Source of the DNA: Hippea sp. KM1
GTDB lineage: Bacteria > Campylobacterota_A > Desulfurellia > Desulfurellales > Hippeaceae
Length of the DNA stretch: 64,000 bases
Assembly (NCBI RefSeq): GCF_000526195.1
Contig: NZ_JAFP01000001.1
Span: 124,001 to 188,000, forward strand
Reading direction: 5' to 3'
The position numbers and the translations under genes were made by a program. The notes beneath the pieces were generated by a model, which was not told the DNA's origin, did no database searches, and saw nothing but the letters and a program-made list of their open reading frames with translations. Shown here piece by piece: positions 14,202 to 22,618 of the stretch. Positions within the stretch are counted from its first letter, which is position 1. Each line of letters opens with the position of its first letter.

Positions 14202-15305
14202 CTATCCAAAAGCCTCCATCAGGTATTCAGAGTATCTGAGCTTTCTTGATGAATACTTCTCATCCTTATCTTTGAAGAAAAGGTAAAGGAACTTTTCAGC
14301 ACTGTCCTCAGAATGGAGATAACCCCTAATTCTTAAAGAATCCTTTAATTCCTTGAAACACCTCTCCATCCAGTTTGTTGTTGAAAAGTATACCTTTATC
14401 TTTTCATTGAGGTTTGAGAAGTGTGTATAGTTCTTGACTTTACTTTTTAGGCTGTTTAGGGATTTATAGAGCCTACTCCATTTGTCGATGAACTCATTCA
14501 TCAAGAGTTCTGCCTCCTCTTGGGTCTTAGCCTCCATTATCTGGTTTAGCTCTTTCAGCATCTCATCCCAGTGTCTCTTTCTCACCTTGCTTTTTATGTT
14601 CTTCTTCAGATGAAACCAGCATAGCTGATGCTTTGCTTTGGGGAATGCCTCCTCTATTGATCTTGAGAGCCCTTTTAGATCATCGCTGATTATCATTCTG
14701 ACATTCTTTAGTCCCCTTGATTTTAGGTCCTCAAATATCTCTCTCCACATCTGTGTATTCTCATTGCCTCCAGGTAGGAAGTATGCAAGTATGTTTCTTC
14801 TGCCGTCGTATCTCAATCCCAGAACAGCATAAACTGCCTCTTTTTCTACACTGTCCCTCTTCAGAGGCAGGTATGTTGCATCTATGTATAGGACTGGATA
14901 CTCATCATCCAACCTTCTGTTTTTGAACTCCTCTATGACCTCTTTTGGTATGTCGGAAATATAGCTTGCAAACTGGGATGATATGGAACATCCAATGAGA
15001 TTTTCTAAAACCTTGCCTGCCTTCCTTGATGAGACTCCAGACACGAACATTGCCCTTATTATGTCATCAAGGAGAAACATCACCCTCTTTCTCTCAGGCA
15101 ATACATCGCTTTTGAACTTGCCGTCCCTTGTTCTGGGGATGGAAAGCTCCATCTGACCTAATATTGTTTTTGGTGACCTTGTGTAATATCCATTTGCCCT
15201 TGTTGATTTGTTCTCTTCTAAGTACCCGTCTCTTTCCTCTTTCATGATCCTTTCAATCATTGACTTGAATTCTTCCTTCAATTGTGTAAAAATCAAATCA
15301 TACAT
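14202..15305 (-). CDS. IS256-family (mutator-type) transposase
   Basis: A 367-residue DDE transposase. The first catalytic aspartate is in YIDATYLPL and the second in IISDDLKGL. The family signature HQLCWFHLKKNIKSK and the TTNWMERCFKELK region with the likely catalytic Glu are present. The ATG at 15305 has AAAGGAGG upstream. That site is partly locked in a hairpin at 15317-15375. The frame is uninterrupted, so the element may be active. Confidence 0.94.
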   Translation of the reverse strand: MYDLIFTQLKEEFKSMIERIMKEERDGYLEENKSTRANGYYTRSPKTILGQMELSIPRTRDGKFKSDVLPERKRVMFLLDDIIRAMFVSGVSSRKAGKVLENLIGCSISSQFASYISDIPKEVIEEFKNRRLDDEYPVLYIDATYLPLKRDSVEKEAVYAVLGLRYDGRRNILAYFLPGGNENTQMWREIFEDLKSRGLKNVRMIISDDLKGLSRSIEEAFPKAKHQLCWFHLKKNIKSKVRKRHWDEMLKELNQIMEAKTQEEAELLMNEFIDKWSRLYKSLNSLKSKVKNYTHFSNLNEKIKVYFSTTNWMERCFKELKDSLRIRGYLHSEDSAEKFLYLFFKDKDEKYSSRKLRYSEYLMEAFG

Positions 15306-15316
15306 GTGTTTTTCCT

Positions 15317-15375
15317 CCTTTGAAGGGTTAGTGTCAAAGAGGGGTTATAACATATAACCCCTCTCCCTTCAAAGG
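15317..15375 (-). repeat. Hairpin over the transposase ribosome site
   Basis: Nested inverted repeats: CCTTTGAAGGG (15317-15327) with CCCTTCAAAGG (15365-15375), and AGAGGGGTTAT (15338-15348) with ATAACCCCTCT (15354-15364), loop AACAT. In a minus-strand transcript that enters from outside, the outer stem covers part of the AGGAGG site of the transposase. Such structures protect many insertion sequences from read-through activation (established for other IS families; inferred here). Confidence 0.6.
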
Positions 15376-15463
15376 GTGACACAAGTAATTTTACACTACC
15401 TTATACTCCAATCGGTTGCTTTTGTAAATAGATTAATTTATATTTTAAACATGGAGGTGGATG

Positions 15464-15802
15464 ATGAGGTATATGGTTGGCGTTGTGTTGATTTTGTTTG
15501 TCGGTTTTGGTGTTGTTGCCTGCGGTGCCGATAACGCAACAAGGAAAAACCTGAATGCAAGGGAAGGTGTGTTGACGGGGCTTGTTAAGGTTTACGGGGA
15601 TGATGTGTTTATCATAACGAATTACAGAAGCCGCTCGAGGGTTAGCTATTTGGTGAAGGGTAAGCTAAAGGAGAAGATAAAAGGGCTTGCCTGCAATGTC
15701 GTTAAGGTGGAGGGTGAGTTTGTAAGAAACGGCTGGTCTGGTGTTGTCAGGGTTGATAGGCTCATCGAAGCAGAAAAAGAGGAGCGGTGTGATGAATATT
15801 AA
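15464..15802 (+). CDS. Small lipoprotein of unknown function
   Basis: About 112 residues. The hydrophobic signal ends in GVVACG, a lipobox with the cysteine near residue 20, followed by a short domain (VKVYGDDVFIITN, VVRVDRLIEAE) that looks like a small OB-like beta barrel. The ATG at 15464 is chosen over 15461 because GGAGGTGG lies 5 rather than 2 bases away. It was divergent from the SUMF1-like gene before the IS insertion. It overlaps the next gene by 11 bases. No family is recognised. Confidence 0.65.
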   Translation: MRYMVGVVLILFVGFGVVACGADNATRKNLNAREGVLTGLVKVYGDDVFIITNYRSRSRVSYLVKGKLKEKIKGLACNVVKVEGEFVRNGWSGVVRVDRLIEAEKEERCDEY

Positions 15803-16733
15803 AGAGACGATCGTTCTTGCAAAGAAACAGAAAGGCAGGTATAAGGCCTTCCCCACTGCAGTTAGGCTAAACGACGGTGTCGTTGTTGCGTATAGGGATG
15901 GGGTTGTTGATCCAACCAAGCCCCACGGCTCAAGCGGCATGGTTAGGCTTCTAAGGAGCAGGGATTTTAAGGAGTTTGTGGTGTTTGATACGCCGTTTAG
16001 GGATAATGAGCTTGATGCTATCATCTCAGGGCCTTTTGATGAGAGGCTTGTTTTGTTTAGCAGGAGCTATGAGCACGGTCTAAGAAACGAAAGCTATGTT
16101 AGCAGTTTTAGCGTTGATGAGCTGCCTCAAAATAGACGAAGGGTTCAGATAGAGGGTGTCGATATTGCTGCCTTCTTTGGGCATCCCATTCCCTTCAAGG
16201 ATGGGTTTGTGGCAACGGCGTATGGCGCATACAACAAAAAGCCCTCGCCTCTTCTTCTGTATACAGAGGATTGGCTTGAGTTTTCCTTCCTCTCGGCCAT
16301 TACGCCCGACGGTTTTGAGCCCAACCTCAACGAAACATCCATCGTAAAAACCGATAGGGGCTTTCTGGCTATTATGCGCTCAAGGGAGCCGTCGTATGAG
16401 CTTTACTATTCTTTGAGCGATGATCTGATTGTTTGGTCAGAGCCCAAAAGGCTGGAAATATTAGGGCATGCACCCATGGTCAGGCGGCTTAAAAACTCCA
16501 TGTTCTGTATGGTTTTTAGGCATTTAGAGGCCGACTCATGGGGGGTTGGTCTTGCAAAAAGCAAAGACGGTATTGACTGGGATGTCTTTAGGATCCACTC
16601 ATACAGCGGCGATCTATACAACGGCGGTTATGGCGATTTTGTTGAGATAGATGGTGATAATCTGTTTGTGGTCTATTACACATCCGATAGGGATAATGAG
16701 CCGTGGATAGAGGCCAAGATCGTTGAGCTATAA
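15792..16733 (+). CDS. Sialidase/beta-propeller-like cytoplasmic protein
   Basis: About 313 residues with repeating blade-like strands (GVVVAYRDGVVDPTKPHG, FVATAYGAYN, MFCMVFRHLEADSWG, DNLFVVYYTSD). The pattern resembles the five-bladed propellers of sialidase-like and GH43/GH130-like families that read sugar chains. The ATG at 15792 is chosen because GAGGAG lies just upstream. A longer frame starting at 15741 would bury the lipoprotein end. There is no signal peptide although its partner is a lipoprotein. The catalytic residues of sialidases are not clear, so function is open. Confidence 0.6.
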   Translation: MNIKETIVLAKKQKGRYKAFPTAVRLNDGVVVAYRDGVVDPTKPHGSSGMVRLLRSRDFKEFVVFDTPFRDNELDAIISGPFDERLVLFSRSYEHGLRNESYVSSFSVDELPQNRRRVQIEGVDIAAFFGHPIPFKDGFVATAYGAYNKKPSPLLLYTEDWLEFSFLSAITPDGFEPNLNETSIVKTDRGFLAIMRSREPSYELYYSLSDDLIVWSEPKRLEILGHAPMVRRLKNSMFCMVFRHLEADSWGVGLAKSKDGIDWDVFRIHSYSGDLYNGGYGDFVEIDGDNLFVVYYTSDRDNEPWIEAKIVEL

Positions 16734-16735
16734 GC

Positions 16736-18742
16736 CTATGCCATAAAGATGTTCAGGTTTGGCTTGTCCTTTATGGTTTTGTTCAAGATAAGATCCTCAA
16801 TAGGCATGGGCTTGGATAGCAGATAACCCTGGCACAGTTCTATGCCCGCCTCCTTTAGAAACGACAGCGTGCTTTCGTTGTCAACAAACTCAGCAACGGT
16901 TAGAAGCCCTAACTCCTTCGACAGATTGCTTATGATTTTTACAGTTTTTCTTGTGTATTTGTTCTTATCTATGTCTTTTATCAGGCTGCCGTCTATCTTT
17001 AACACCTTCAGGCCGCCCGTTTTTGCCAAATCTATAACGCTTTTTAGTGAGGAGTATCCCGCTCCGAAATCATCGACGGCAAAAACCGTTTTGAATCTCT
17101 TGTAGACATCGTTTATTATGCCTATATTCCCCACAAACTTCTGCTCTGTTAACTCTATTACGACATACAGGTCAAATGCATCAAGCAGGTGCTTTAGTTC
17201 ATTTAGGTATGATGCGTTTAGTAGTGAGTTGAAGCTGGCATTAACAAACAGCCTGTCTGTTATGAGTTTTATCCTATCCTTCTTTTCGATTAATGCCTGG
17301 AGTATGAGCCTATCGAATGTTTCTATTCTGTTTATCTTGTAAACCCTGTCTATAAACAGGCCTGCCGGAATGAGCTTATCGTCGTCTTTTATACGCCCCA
17401 GGGCCTCTAAGGCGTAAATACTTCTGTCGTTTGTTGTATATATGGGCTGAAACTCGACATCGACCTCTCTGTTTTTTAGTTTTGTCTCTATGAAGACCTC
17501 GTTGTATTTCTCTGTAAGGAAGGAGAGTATCTCTTGCTTATCCTTTTGGGTTATGGCAAGGTATGTGCTGTCTTTTTCTAATTTTGCCTTCTCTTTTAAA
17601 AACAGAAGGGTTTTTATTATGTCTTTGGTTTTTAGGTTTAGGTCCTTTTCTATCTTTAAGCCGACGATGGTGTATTTTATGTTTTCTATCCGCTGCTTGT
17701 TTATGATGAAGCTGCTTTTTAGGATTTGGCTGATCTTGCGTATTATGTTTTTGTATAGCTCTTCGTCTATGTCGATGGATAGGATGTAGAAGTTTGATAC
17801 TATGCCCCTGATTATCGTCGATGTCTCCCTGTTTGACCTCATAAAGCTATTCAGAGCCTCTTCTGCGGACTCGATGAGTTTGTTTATGGTGTCTTCACCG
17901 TAAATAGAGTTTAGACCCTTTAGGTTTTGTATGTCTATCATCGTTATAAACTGGTCTTTTGTCCTTGAAAGGAGCTCGCATAGCGAGAAGAAGCTGTATT
18001 CCTTATCCGAGAAGGCAATGAAATATAGTTCCGATAGGGTGTTGTTGAACTTCAACACCTCTTCCTTTAAGTTTTTCAAAATCAGATAGGACTCAACAAA
18101 TAGCCCCTTGGAGTAGTATGCATATAGCGAGTTGGCCAGATGGTGAATGGTTTGGTGGGTTGTGTGCAGATAGAGGCATAGGTCTTTCTTTAGGCATACC
18201 ATTAAGGCTTCGGGATACAGCAGGTGTCTTGTGAATTGGCATTCGGCAGGTGAGATTAGGGGATAGGATGATAGATCGTCTTTTGAGAGGGAATCGACTA
18301 TCCTTTTTAGGCACTGCAGAACGCCGTCAAACAGGAGGTATTTCTTGAAAAACGAATCCGATAGCTCGGCAAGGTTTTCAAGTTGCTTTTTTATGAAGAA
18401 TTTAGCTATATTGTTTCTAAAGGCCTCAAACGATTTTATTAAGGTTTCTATCTCGTTTAGCGTTAGCTTTGGTTTTAGGTTTTCTAAGACAACCCCTTTG
18501 AGTAAATCGATGCGGTTTATGAGTATCTCAAAGGGGGCATCAGCCGACTGATACCTGTTTAGCTGGCTCTGGGTTAGCTGTTTCTTGCTTAGGAAATAGA
18601 CAAAATCCTCGATGAGTATATCTGTTGCGTTGCCTAAATCAACAGAGCCGTTTTTCAGCTTTGAGTTGCCTTCTAAAAGCCTTTTGAAGCCCTTTGATAT
18701 CTCGCCTAAACAGGACTCTATGGCTGAGATAATCCCATCCAC
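16736..18742 (-). CDS. EAL-domain protein with degenerate GGDEF domain, probable c-di-GMP phosphodiesterase
   Basis: 668 residues from a GTG start. Residues about 415-660 form an EAL domain: LEALGRI (EAL signature), VIELTEQKF, DDFGAGYSSLK, KIDGSLIKDI and QGYLLSKPMP. The key acidic residues appear present, so hydrolysis of c-di-GMP is plausible. The preceding region (about 255-400) looks like a GGDEF fold (FITMIDIQNLKGLNSIYGED) but lacks the GGDEF loop. The N-terminal helical part contains CQFTRHLL and HTTHQTIHH spaced as in CZB zinc-sensing domains (inference). No membrane segment is seen. It is likely cytoplasmic, with a possible link to motility. Confidence 0.82.
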   Translation of the reverse strand: MDGIISAIESCLGEISKGFKRLLEGNSKLKNGSVDLGNATDILIEDFVYFLSKKQLTQSQLNRYQSADAPFEILINRIDLLKGVVLENLKPKLTLNEIETLIKSFEAFRNNIAKFFIKKQLENLAELSDSFFKKYLLFDGVLQCLKRIVDSLSKDDLSSYPLISPAECQFTRHLLYPEALMVCLKKDLCLYLHTTHQTIHHLANSLYAYYSKGLFVESYLILKNLKEEVLKFNNTLSELYFIAFSDKEYSFFSLCELLSRTKDQFITMIDIQNLKGLNSIYGEDTINKLIESAEEALNSFMRSNRETSTIIRGIVSNFYILSIDIDEELYKNIIRKISQILKSSFIINKQRIENIKYTIVGLKIEKDLNLKTKDIIKTLLFLKEKAKLEKDSTYLAITQKDKQEILSFLTEKYNEVFIETKLKNREVDVEFQPIYTTNDRSIYALEALGRIKDDDKLIPAGLFIDRVYKINRIETFDRLILQALIEKKDRIKLITDRLFVNASFNSLLNASYLNELKHLLDAFDLYVVIELTEQKFVGNIGIINDVYKRFKTVFAVDDFGAGYSSLKSVIDLAKTGGLKVLKIDGSLIKDIDKNKYTRKTVKIISNLSKELGLLTVAEFVDNESTLSFLKEAGIELCQGYLLSKPMPIEDLILNKTIKDKPNLNIFMA

Positions 18743-18857
18743 GCCTTGCCCCTTTTGTATTCGATTACTTATGAGTTTACATTTTATTCATTTGTTGTAA
18801 AGCTTTTTCTGTTAGTTCATATAAGATTGTGGAATGAGAAGGGCTTTTGTCTTGCTG

Positions 18858-19004
18858 CTATAATAGTATTACGCCAATTGAGTGCAAGGAAAAATCTGTT
18901 ATATTTAATTTATCGGCATTACTGCTTAAGAATTTTTTGCAGCTCTCTTTCTTATCCTGGTCTAAAAGTATTTCTAAAAATATGTTTGTATCTATTAGAA
19001 ACAC
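18858..19004 (-). pseudogene. Truncated PIN-domain toxin (vapC remnant)
   Basis: A GTG start 3 bases after the antitoxin stop opens 48 codons: FLIDTNIFLEILL, then NITDFSLHSIGVILL, then TAG. This is the first third of a PIN RNase with its first catalytic aspartate (DTN). Full-length relatives have about 130 residues. The remaining acidic residues are missing, and neither other frame nearby restores them before the EAL gene at 18742. The toxin should be dead while its antitoxin survives. Confidence 0.72.
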
Positions 19005-19007
19005 TGC

Positions 19008-19220
19008 TTATCTCCACTCCGAAGCCTTGTGCTGCAACTCAACGGAAGTAAATTCATCCTTTACTTCAGACAGGCCGCCCTCCCAGTTAAACTTAAAGCC
19101 TTTTGATCTGGTGTTTTTGTTTTTATACTTCATGCATAGAAAATCTATATAATCTAAAACCTCTTTCTTTAGGTTTTCAGGAAGTTCCTGGATTTTCGAC
19201 TCGATCTCTTTCTCATACAT
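19008..19220 (-). CDS. DUF2281/VapB-type antitoxin
   Basis: A 70-residue protein: IQELPENLKKEVLDYIDFL, then a toxin-binding tail FKFNWEGGLSEVKDE and VELQHKASEWR, typical of DUF2281 antitoxins paired with PIN toxins. AAGGAGGGC precedes the ATG. It stands immediately upstream of the broken vapC. It could still neutralise a toxin elsewhere. Confidence 0.82.
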   Translation of the reverse strand: MYEKEIESKIQELPENLKKEVLDYIDFLCMKYKNKNTRSKGFKFNWEGGLSEVKDEFTSVELQHKASEWR

Positions 19221-19444
19221 GGTTTTTGCCCTCCTTAGAGCTCTTAATTTAAAAGTTTTTTGCCTTTAAAATGGCTTTGGCACAACTCTCCTTTTAAAGT
19301 ATACCAAACTAATAGAGAATGTTCTATTGCTAAATATGCATTATGATGCCTTACTAAGACAACAATCTTATGCTGCCCTTTTTTGGTTCATACATAAAAA
19401 ATAGTTAGAAAAATTAAAAAATATTCCATAATGAGCGTTTGGAT

Positions 19445-19473
19445 TTGATTTTTATTTAAACTTTTTGTATAAG
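19445..19473 (+). promoter_or_regulatory. Putative sigma-70 promoter of the NTF2-like gene
   Basis: TTGATT (19445-19450), a 17-base spacer and TATAAG (19468-19473), about 28 bases before the ATG at 19502, which has a GGAGG site. The rest of the 281-base gap after the antitoxin gene is A+T rich and shows no other gene. Confidence 0.5.
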
Positions 19474-19501
19474 GATTTAAAGAATTAATGCGGAGGTTGA
19501 T

Positions 19502-20287
19502 ATGAAGAAGCTGTTTAAGTTTTTGGTATTTCTGTTGGTTTTGGGTGCAATTGCCGTTGCTGCTGCGTTTTTCTTTACATCGAGCCTGCCTCAGACGGCA
19601 GATGATTTCTTTAAGGCCATAAAAAACAACGATTACAACAAGGCAGCAGAGTATCTATCTGAGAATTTCAAAAGCGCAACGCCTGTATATAGGCTAAAAG
19701 CCGCACTGCCCTATGAGAGGTTTAAGCATTACAGCGGCTATTCCTTCAATGTCAGGGAGGTAAACGCCGACGGCACGGGTAAACTCAAGGGCGTTTTGGA
19801 GTTTGACGATGGCTCAAAGCTGCCTATAACCATAAGGCTCATAAAGGAAAACGACCAGTGGAAGATTAACTATATAAAGCTGCCGCCATCTGGTTTGACG
19901 GTGAATCAACAAAGCAACAACCAGCCAAAAGCCCCCAAAGCCTCTTATGATGCGCTTGTCCATAAGACAATGGTCGGCTTGGTTTATGCCATAATGAACG
20001 ACGATTATGAGGGCTTTTACCGCTCCACATCGAGACAGTTCCAAAGGAGTGTTGCCCTTGAGAAGATAAAATCCGTTTTTAGTCAGTTTAAGGGTGTCAA
20101 TATCAACTGGAACGATATACCCAACATGAAGCCCGTCATAAAATCGAGCAAGATTAAAAGCAACGGTGTTCTGAAGATAGTGGGTTATTATCCGACACAG
20201 CCTCGCCATCTGGGTTTTGATTTTGAGTATCTAAAAAACAACGGGGAGTATAAGGTATTTGGCGTATTCTTGAGATTGGAAAAGTAA
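19502..20287 (+). CDS. Membrane-anchored protein with two NTF2-like domains
   Basis: 261 residues. The N-terminal segment FLVFLLVLGAIAVAAAFFF is a membrane anchor or signal. Two similar domains follow: AIKNNDYNKAAEYLSENFK with strands to about residue 135, then after a Q/N/P/K linker, AIMNDDYEGFYRSTSRQFQ to the end. The paired starts (AI-N-DY) suggest an internal duplication of a cystatin/NTF2-like unit facing the periplasm. The ligand is unknown. It overlaps or abuts the next reading frame at its TAA. Confidence 0.68.
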   Translation: MKKLFKFLVFLLVLGAIAVAAAFFFTSSLPQTADDFFKAIKNNDYNKAAEYLSENFKSATPVYRLKAALPYERFKHYSGYSFNVREVNADGTGKLKGVLEFDDGSKLPITIRLIKENDQWKINYIKLPPSGLTVNQQSNNQPKAPKASYDALVHKTMVGLVYAIMNDDYEGFYRSTSRQFQRSVALEKIKSVFSQFKGVNINWNDIPNMKPVIKSSKIKSNGVLKIVGYYPTQPRHLGFDFEYLKNNGEYKVFGVFLRLEK

Positions 20288-21225
20288 TAGGTATAGCCTC
20301 TGTCTTATTTGTTTTTGTCATAACGGCGTCGTGCAAGAAGGATAAACAGTGCAGCCTGAATTTGAAAAGGGCTGATATAGGTTGCAGTCGGATAGAGGTG
20401 GTTGTGTCTGCTAAATCCGACTGTGACGGCCTGTTTTTGGGCATAAAGACGGCCAAAGGGGATTATATATTTTTTTACAACAACTCAAATGGCGTTAAAA
20501 ACGGCGCTGTGCCTTGCGGTTTTTCTTTAAAAACCGAAAAGGATTTTGTATCGCTGGGCGTTGACGGTCATATAAGGGAGGTTGATTCTAACTTAAGCCT
20601 TAATCAACTAACGAAGGTGCTAAAAAGCGACCGGTTTGAGCTTGTTGTTAGGTGGGTGATAGATGCGCATAACCCTGTTGTTGAAAGCATATGGGCAGAA
20701 AGCGGTAGCAACAGGGTGTATTTTTCGAAGAAACGCCTGCAGCTGTGCAGGGATTATTTTCTGTTTTTGCTCACCCAGCCCGTTGAGTCGTGGGTGTATG
20801 AGAAATACGGCAATCCACACTATTGCGATTTTTTGAACCTTTGTATGCATCAGGATAAACCTCTAACGGTAAATAAGGACATTGTTGAACACCTTTTTAG
20901 GGCAGGTAGGGTCAGGCTTGCTGAGTTTCTTCTGTTTAGGTTTTTGGATAAGGCCAAACAGAAAACCGATACTTGCAATATAGATGTTGATTTTGTGGAT
21001 AAGGACACATTTGAGCCTTTGCAGATAGAAAGCCCCGTTTTTAGGATCTATAGATTCCCCAAGGAGAAATACCCGCCTGAGGAGGCAAAAAGTATAAGGC
21101 TCAACCGTGGGGCTTATGAGATCAGGCTTAAGAGTGATAGCTTCAAGGCCAAACCGCTTTCTGTGGTCTGCAACGGCGAGGGAAGGATGCATCTGATGTT
21201 GCCTGTGGAAAGACTCCATTTTTAA
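20287..21225 (+). CDS. Probable lipoprotein of unknown function with a non-standard start
   Basis: The frame is open from 20254 and encodes IGIASVLFVFVITASCKK, a clear lipoprotein signal with lipobox TASC, before the body of about 300 residues. No ATG, GTG or TTG exists ahead of that signal. The first is TTG at 20362, beyond the lipobox. I place the start at ATA 20287, where TAATA overlaps the previous stop just as TAATG would in ordinary coupling. ATT at 20275 is another choice. The body has several cysteines and no recognised domain. Either translation begins at a rare codon or the start was mutated. Confidence 0.55.
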   Translation: MGIASVLFVFVITASCKKDKQCSLNLKRADIGCSRIEVVVSAKSDCDGLFLGIKTAKGDYIFFYNNSNGVKNGAVPCGFSLKTEKDFVSLGVDGHIREVDSNLSLNQLTKVLKSDRFELVVRWVIDAHNPVVESIWAESGSNRVYFSKKRLQLCRDYFLFLLTQPVESWVYEKYGNPHYCDFLNLCMHQDKPLTVNKDIVEHLFRAGRVRLAEFLLFRFLDKAKQKTDTCNIDVDFVDKDTFEPLQIESPVFRIYRFPKEKYPPEEAKSIRLNRGAYEIRLKSDSFKAKPLSVVCNGEGRMHLMLPVERLHF

Positions 21226-21285
21226 GGCTTTTCGTTTTTGCTATTCTGCCGATTTATATTAGGGAGAAGATAGTGGGAGGTTGAG

Positions 21286-21395
21286 ATGATAAACTCAAAG
21301 AGGGTTGTGGCCTTTGTGGTTGCCAGGCTCTCCTCATCGAGGCTTTTTGGAAAACAGTTAAAAACCATAGGCGATAAGAGGCTTATCGAATTGGA
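21286..21395 (+). pseudogene. 5' stump of a SpsF-like cytidylyltransferase gene cut by an IS
   Basis: From the ATG at 21286 (GGGAGG site upstream) the reading VVAFVVARLSSSRLFGKQL and KTIGDKRLIE closely parallels the start of the intact gene at 24382 (VVAFIVARLSSSRLPNKHLK, TIGDRRMID). After about 37 codons the reading enters the IS end. No matching continuation is found on the other side of the element, so the rest is gone. Confidence 0.72.
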
Positions 21396-21424
21396 AATCG
21401 TGTCAAGATTTTTGTGTAATCCAC

Positions 21425-22566
21425 CTATGAGTACCTCCCAAGGAACATCTCTCTGATTTCTTCCCTTGCTTCCAAGAAGCCATTTACTATTCTGTTAGAC
21501 CACCTGTCATTGAGCATTGCCACCCTCAGATAAACGAACTTTTCAACAGATTTAACAGAAGGTAGAGCGCCTATCACCTTAACTCTTCTTCTGATTTCTT
21601 TTATTGTTCTCTCTATTAAATTTGTCGTATATACAACCCTCTGGATAGGCTCAGGATACTTAAGAAATGCAAGGAGTTTATAAAGCTCCCTCTCCCAAGA
21701 TTTGACTACATTGGGGTATTTGGAGCTCCACTTCTTCTTGAATATCTCAAATCCTTTTAAAGCCTCTTTTTTGTTTGAAACCTGATATATCCTTTTTAGG
21801 TCATCTGCTATCTCTTTCCTGTCTTTGGCTCTTACTTTGCTTAAAGTGTTCCTGATTTTGTGAACTATGCATGATTGAAAATCTGCTTTTGGAAAGTACT
21901 CCTTTATCCTCTCCTCAAGGCCAACAACGCCATCTGCCACAAAGAGGAGAACCTCTCTTACTCCCCTCTCATACAGTCTTCTTATTATCTCAGAATAGCT
22001 TTCTACTCCCTCAGAGGGGTTGACCTCAAAGTCAAGTATCTCTCTGTAGCCGTTTTCATCTATCCCTAAAACGAAAAGGACGACCTCTTTTGCTGTAGTA
22101 TTCCTCCTGACAGATAGCCACATGCCATCGAGCATTATCAGTGTGTATCTTTTCTTTAGTTTCCTCTTTTTCCAACTGTTTATCTCCTCTTCGGTAATCT
22201 GGGATATCTGGCTTATTGTTGAAGGTGAGTACTTTAGTTCAAATATACTCTCCAAGGCTTGTGATACAGATCTTAAGCTCATTCCAGAGGCAAACATCCC
22301 TAAGATTAGATCCTCAAGATCCATATCCCTTCTTTTGTATGGTTCTATAAGCTTTGTTCTGAATCTCCCCTCTCTGTCCCTTGGAATCTTTAAATTCAAT
22401 TCTCAAGCCTTCCGATGGTCGTATCCAAACTCCTCTCATAGAATCCATTTTTCATTCCACCATGTTCTTTGACAAATACATCTCTTTCGGCTAACATAAT
22501 AGCCGATAGGGTTTGTGTTACCACCTCTTTTATGAGGTCTGGTAGGACATTTTTCAGTTCTGTCAT
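21425..22566 (-). pseudogene. IS256-family transposase with one frameshift
   Basis: From the ATG at 22566 (AGGAGGAGG upstream) 61 codons read MTELKNVLPDLIKEVV to GRLEN then TGA. The next frame continues at once as NLKIPRDREGRF to the end (324 residues with IMLDGMW, FVADGVVGL and TTNLIERTIKEIRRR). One missing T in GAGAATTGAATTTAAAG, where GAATTTGAAT is expected, explains the break. Restored length would be about 380 residues. Programmed frameshifting is not usual in this family, so it is called inactive. Confidence 0.82.
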
Positions 22567-22583
22567 TTCAAACCTCCTCCTGG

Positions 22584-22618
22584 GGATTGGGTGTTGTCCC
22601 TGGGAGGATACCCAATCC
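22584..22618 (-). repeat. Hairpin upstream of the frameshifted transposase
   Basis: GGATTGGGT (22584-22592) and ACCCAATCC (22610-22618) form a 9-bp stem with a 17-base loop that holds ATCCTCCC on the transcript strand, complementary to the AGGAGG ribosome site. It has the same position and logic as the hairpin in the first IS element. Confidence 0.5.

Larger units (their letters stand above)
14143..15400. mobile_element. IS256-family insertion sequence, intact, with target duplication
   Basis: A 1258-bp element. The outer ends 14143-14169 and 15374-15400 are imperfect inverted repeats (21 of 27 matching, both with TTGTGTCACCC inside). The 8-base target TTATACTC is repeated at 14135-14142 and 15401-15408, which fits the 8-9 bp duplications of this family. 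One transposase gene fills it. The clean duplication and open frame suggest a fairly recent insertion. It split the divergent region between the SUMF1-like gene and the small lipoprotein gene. Confidence 0.92.
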
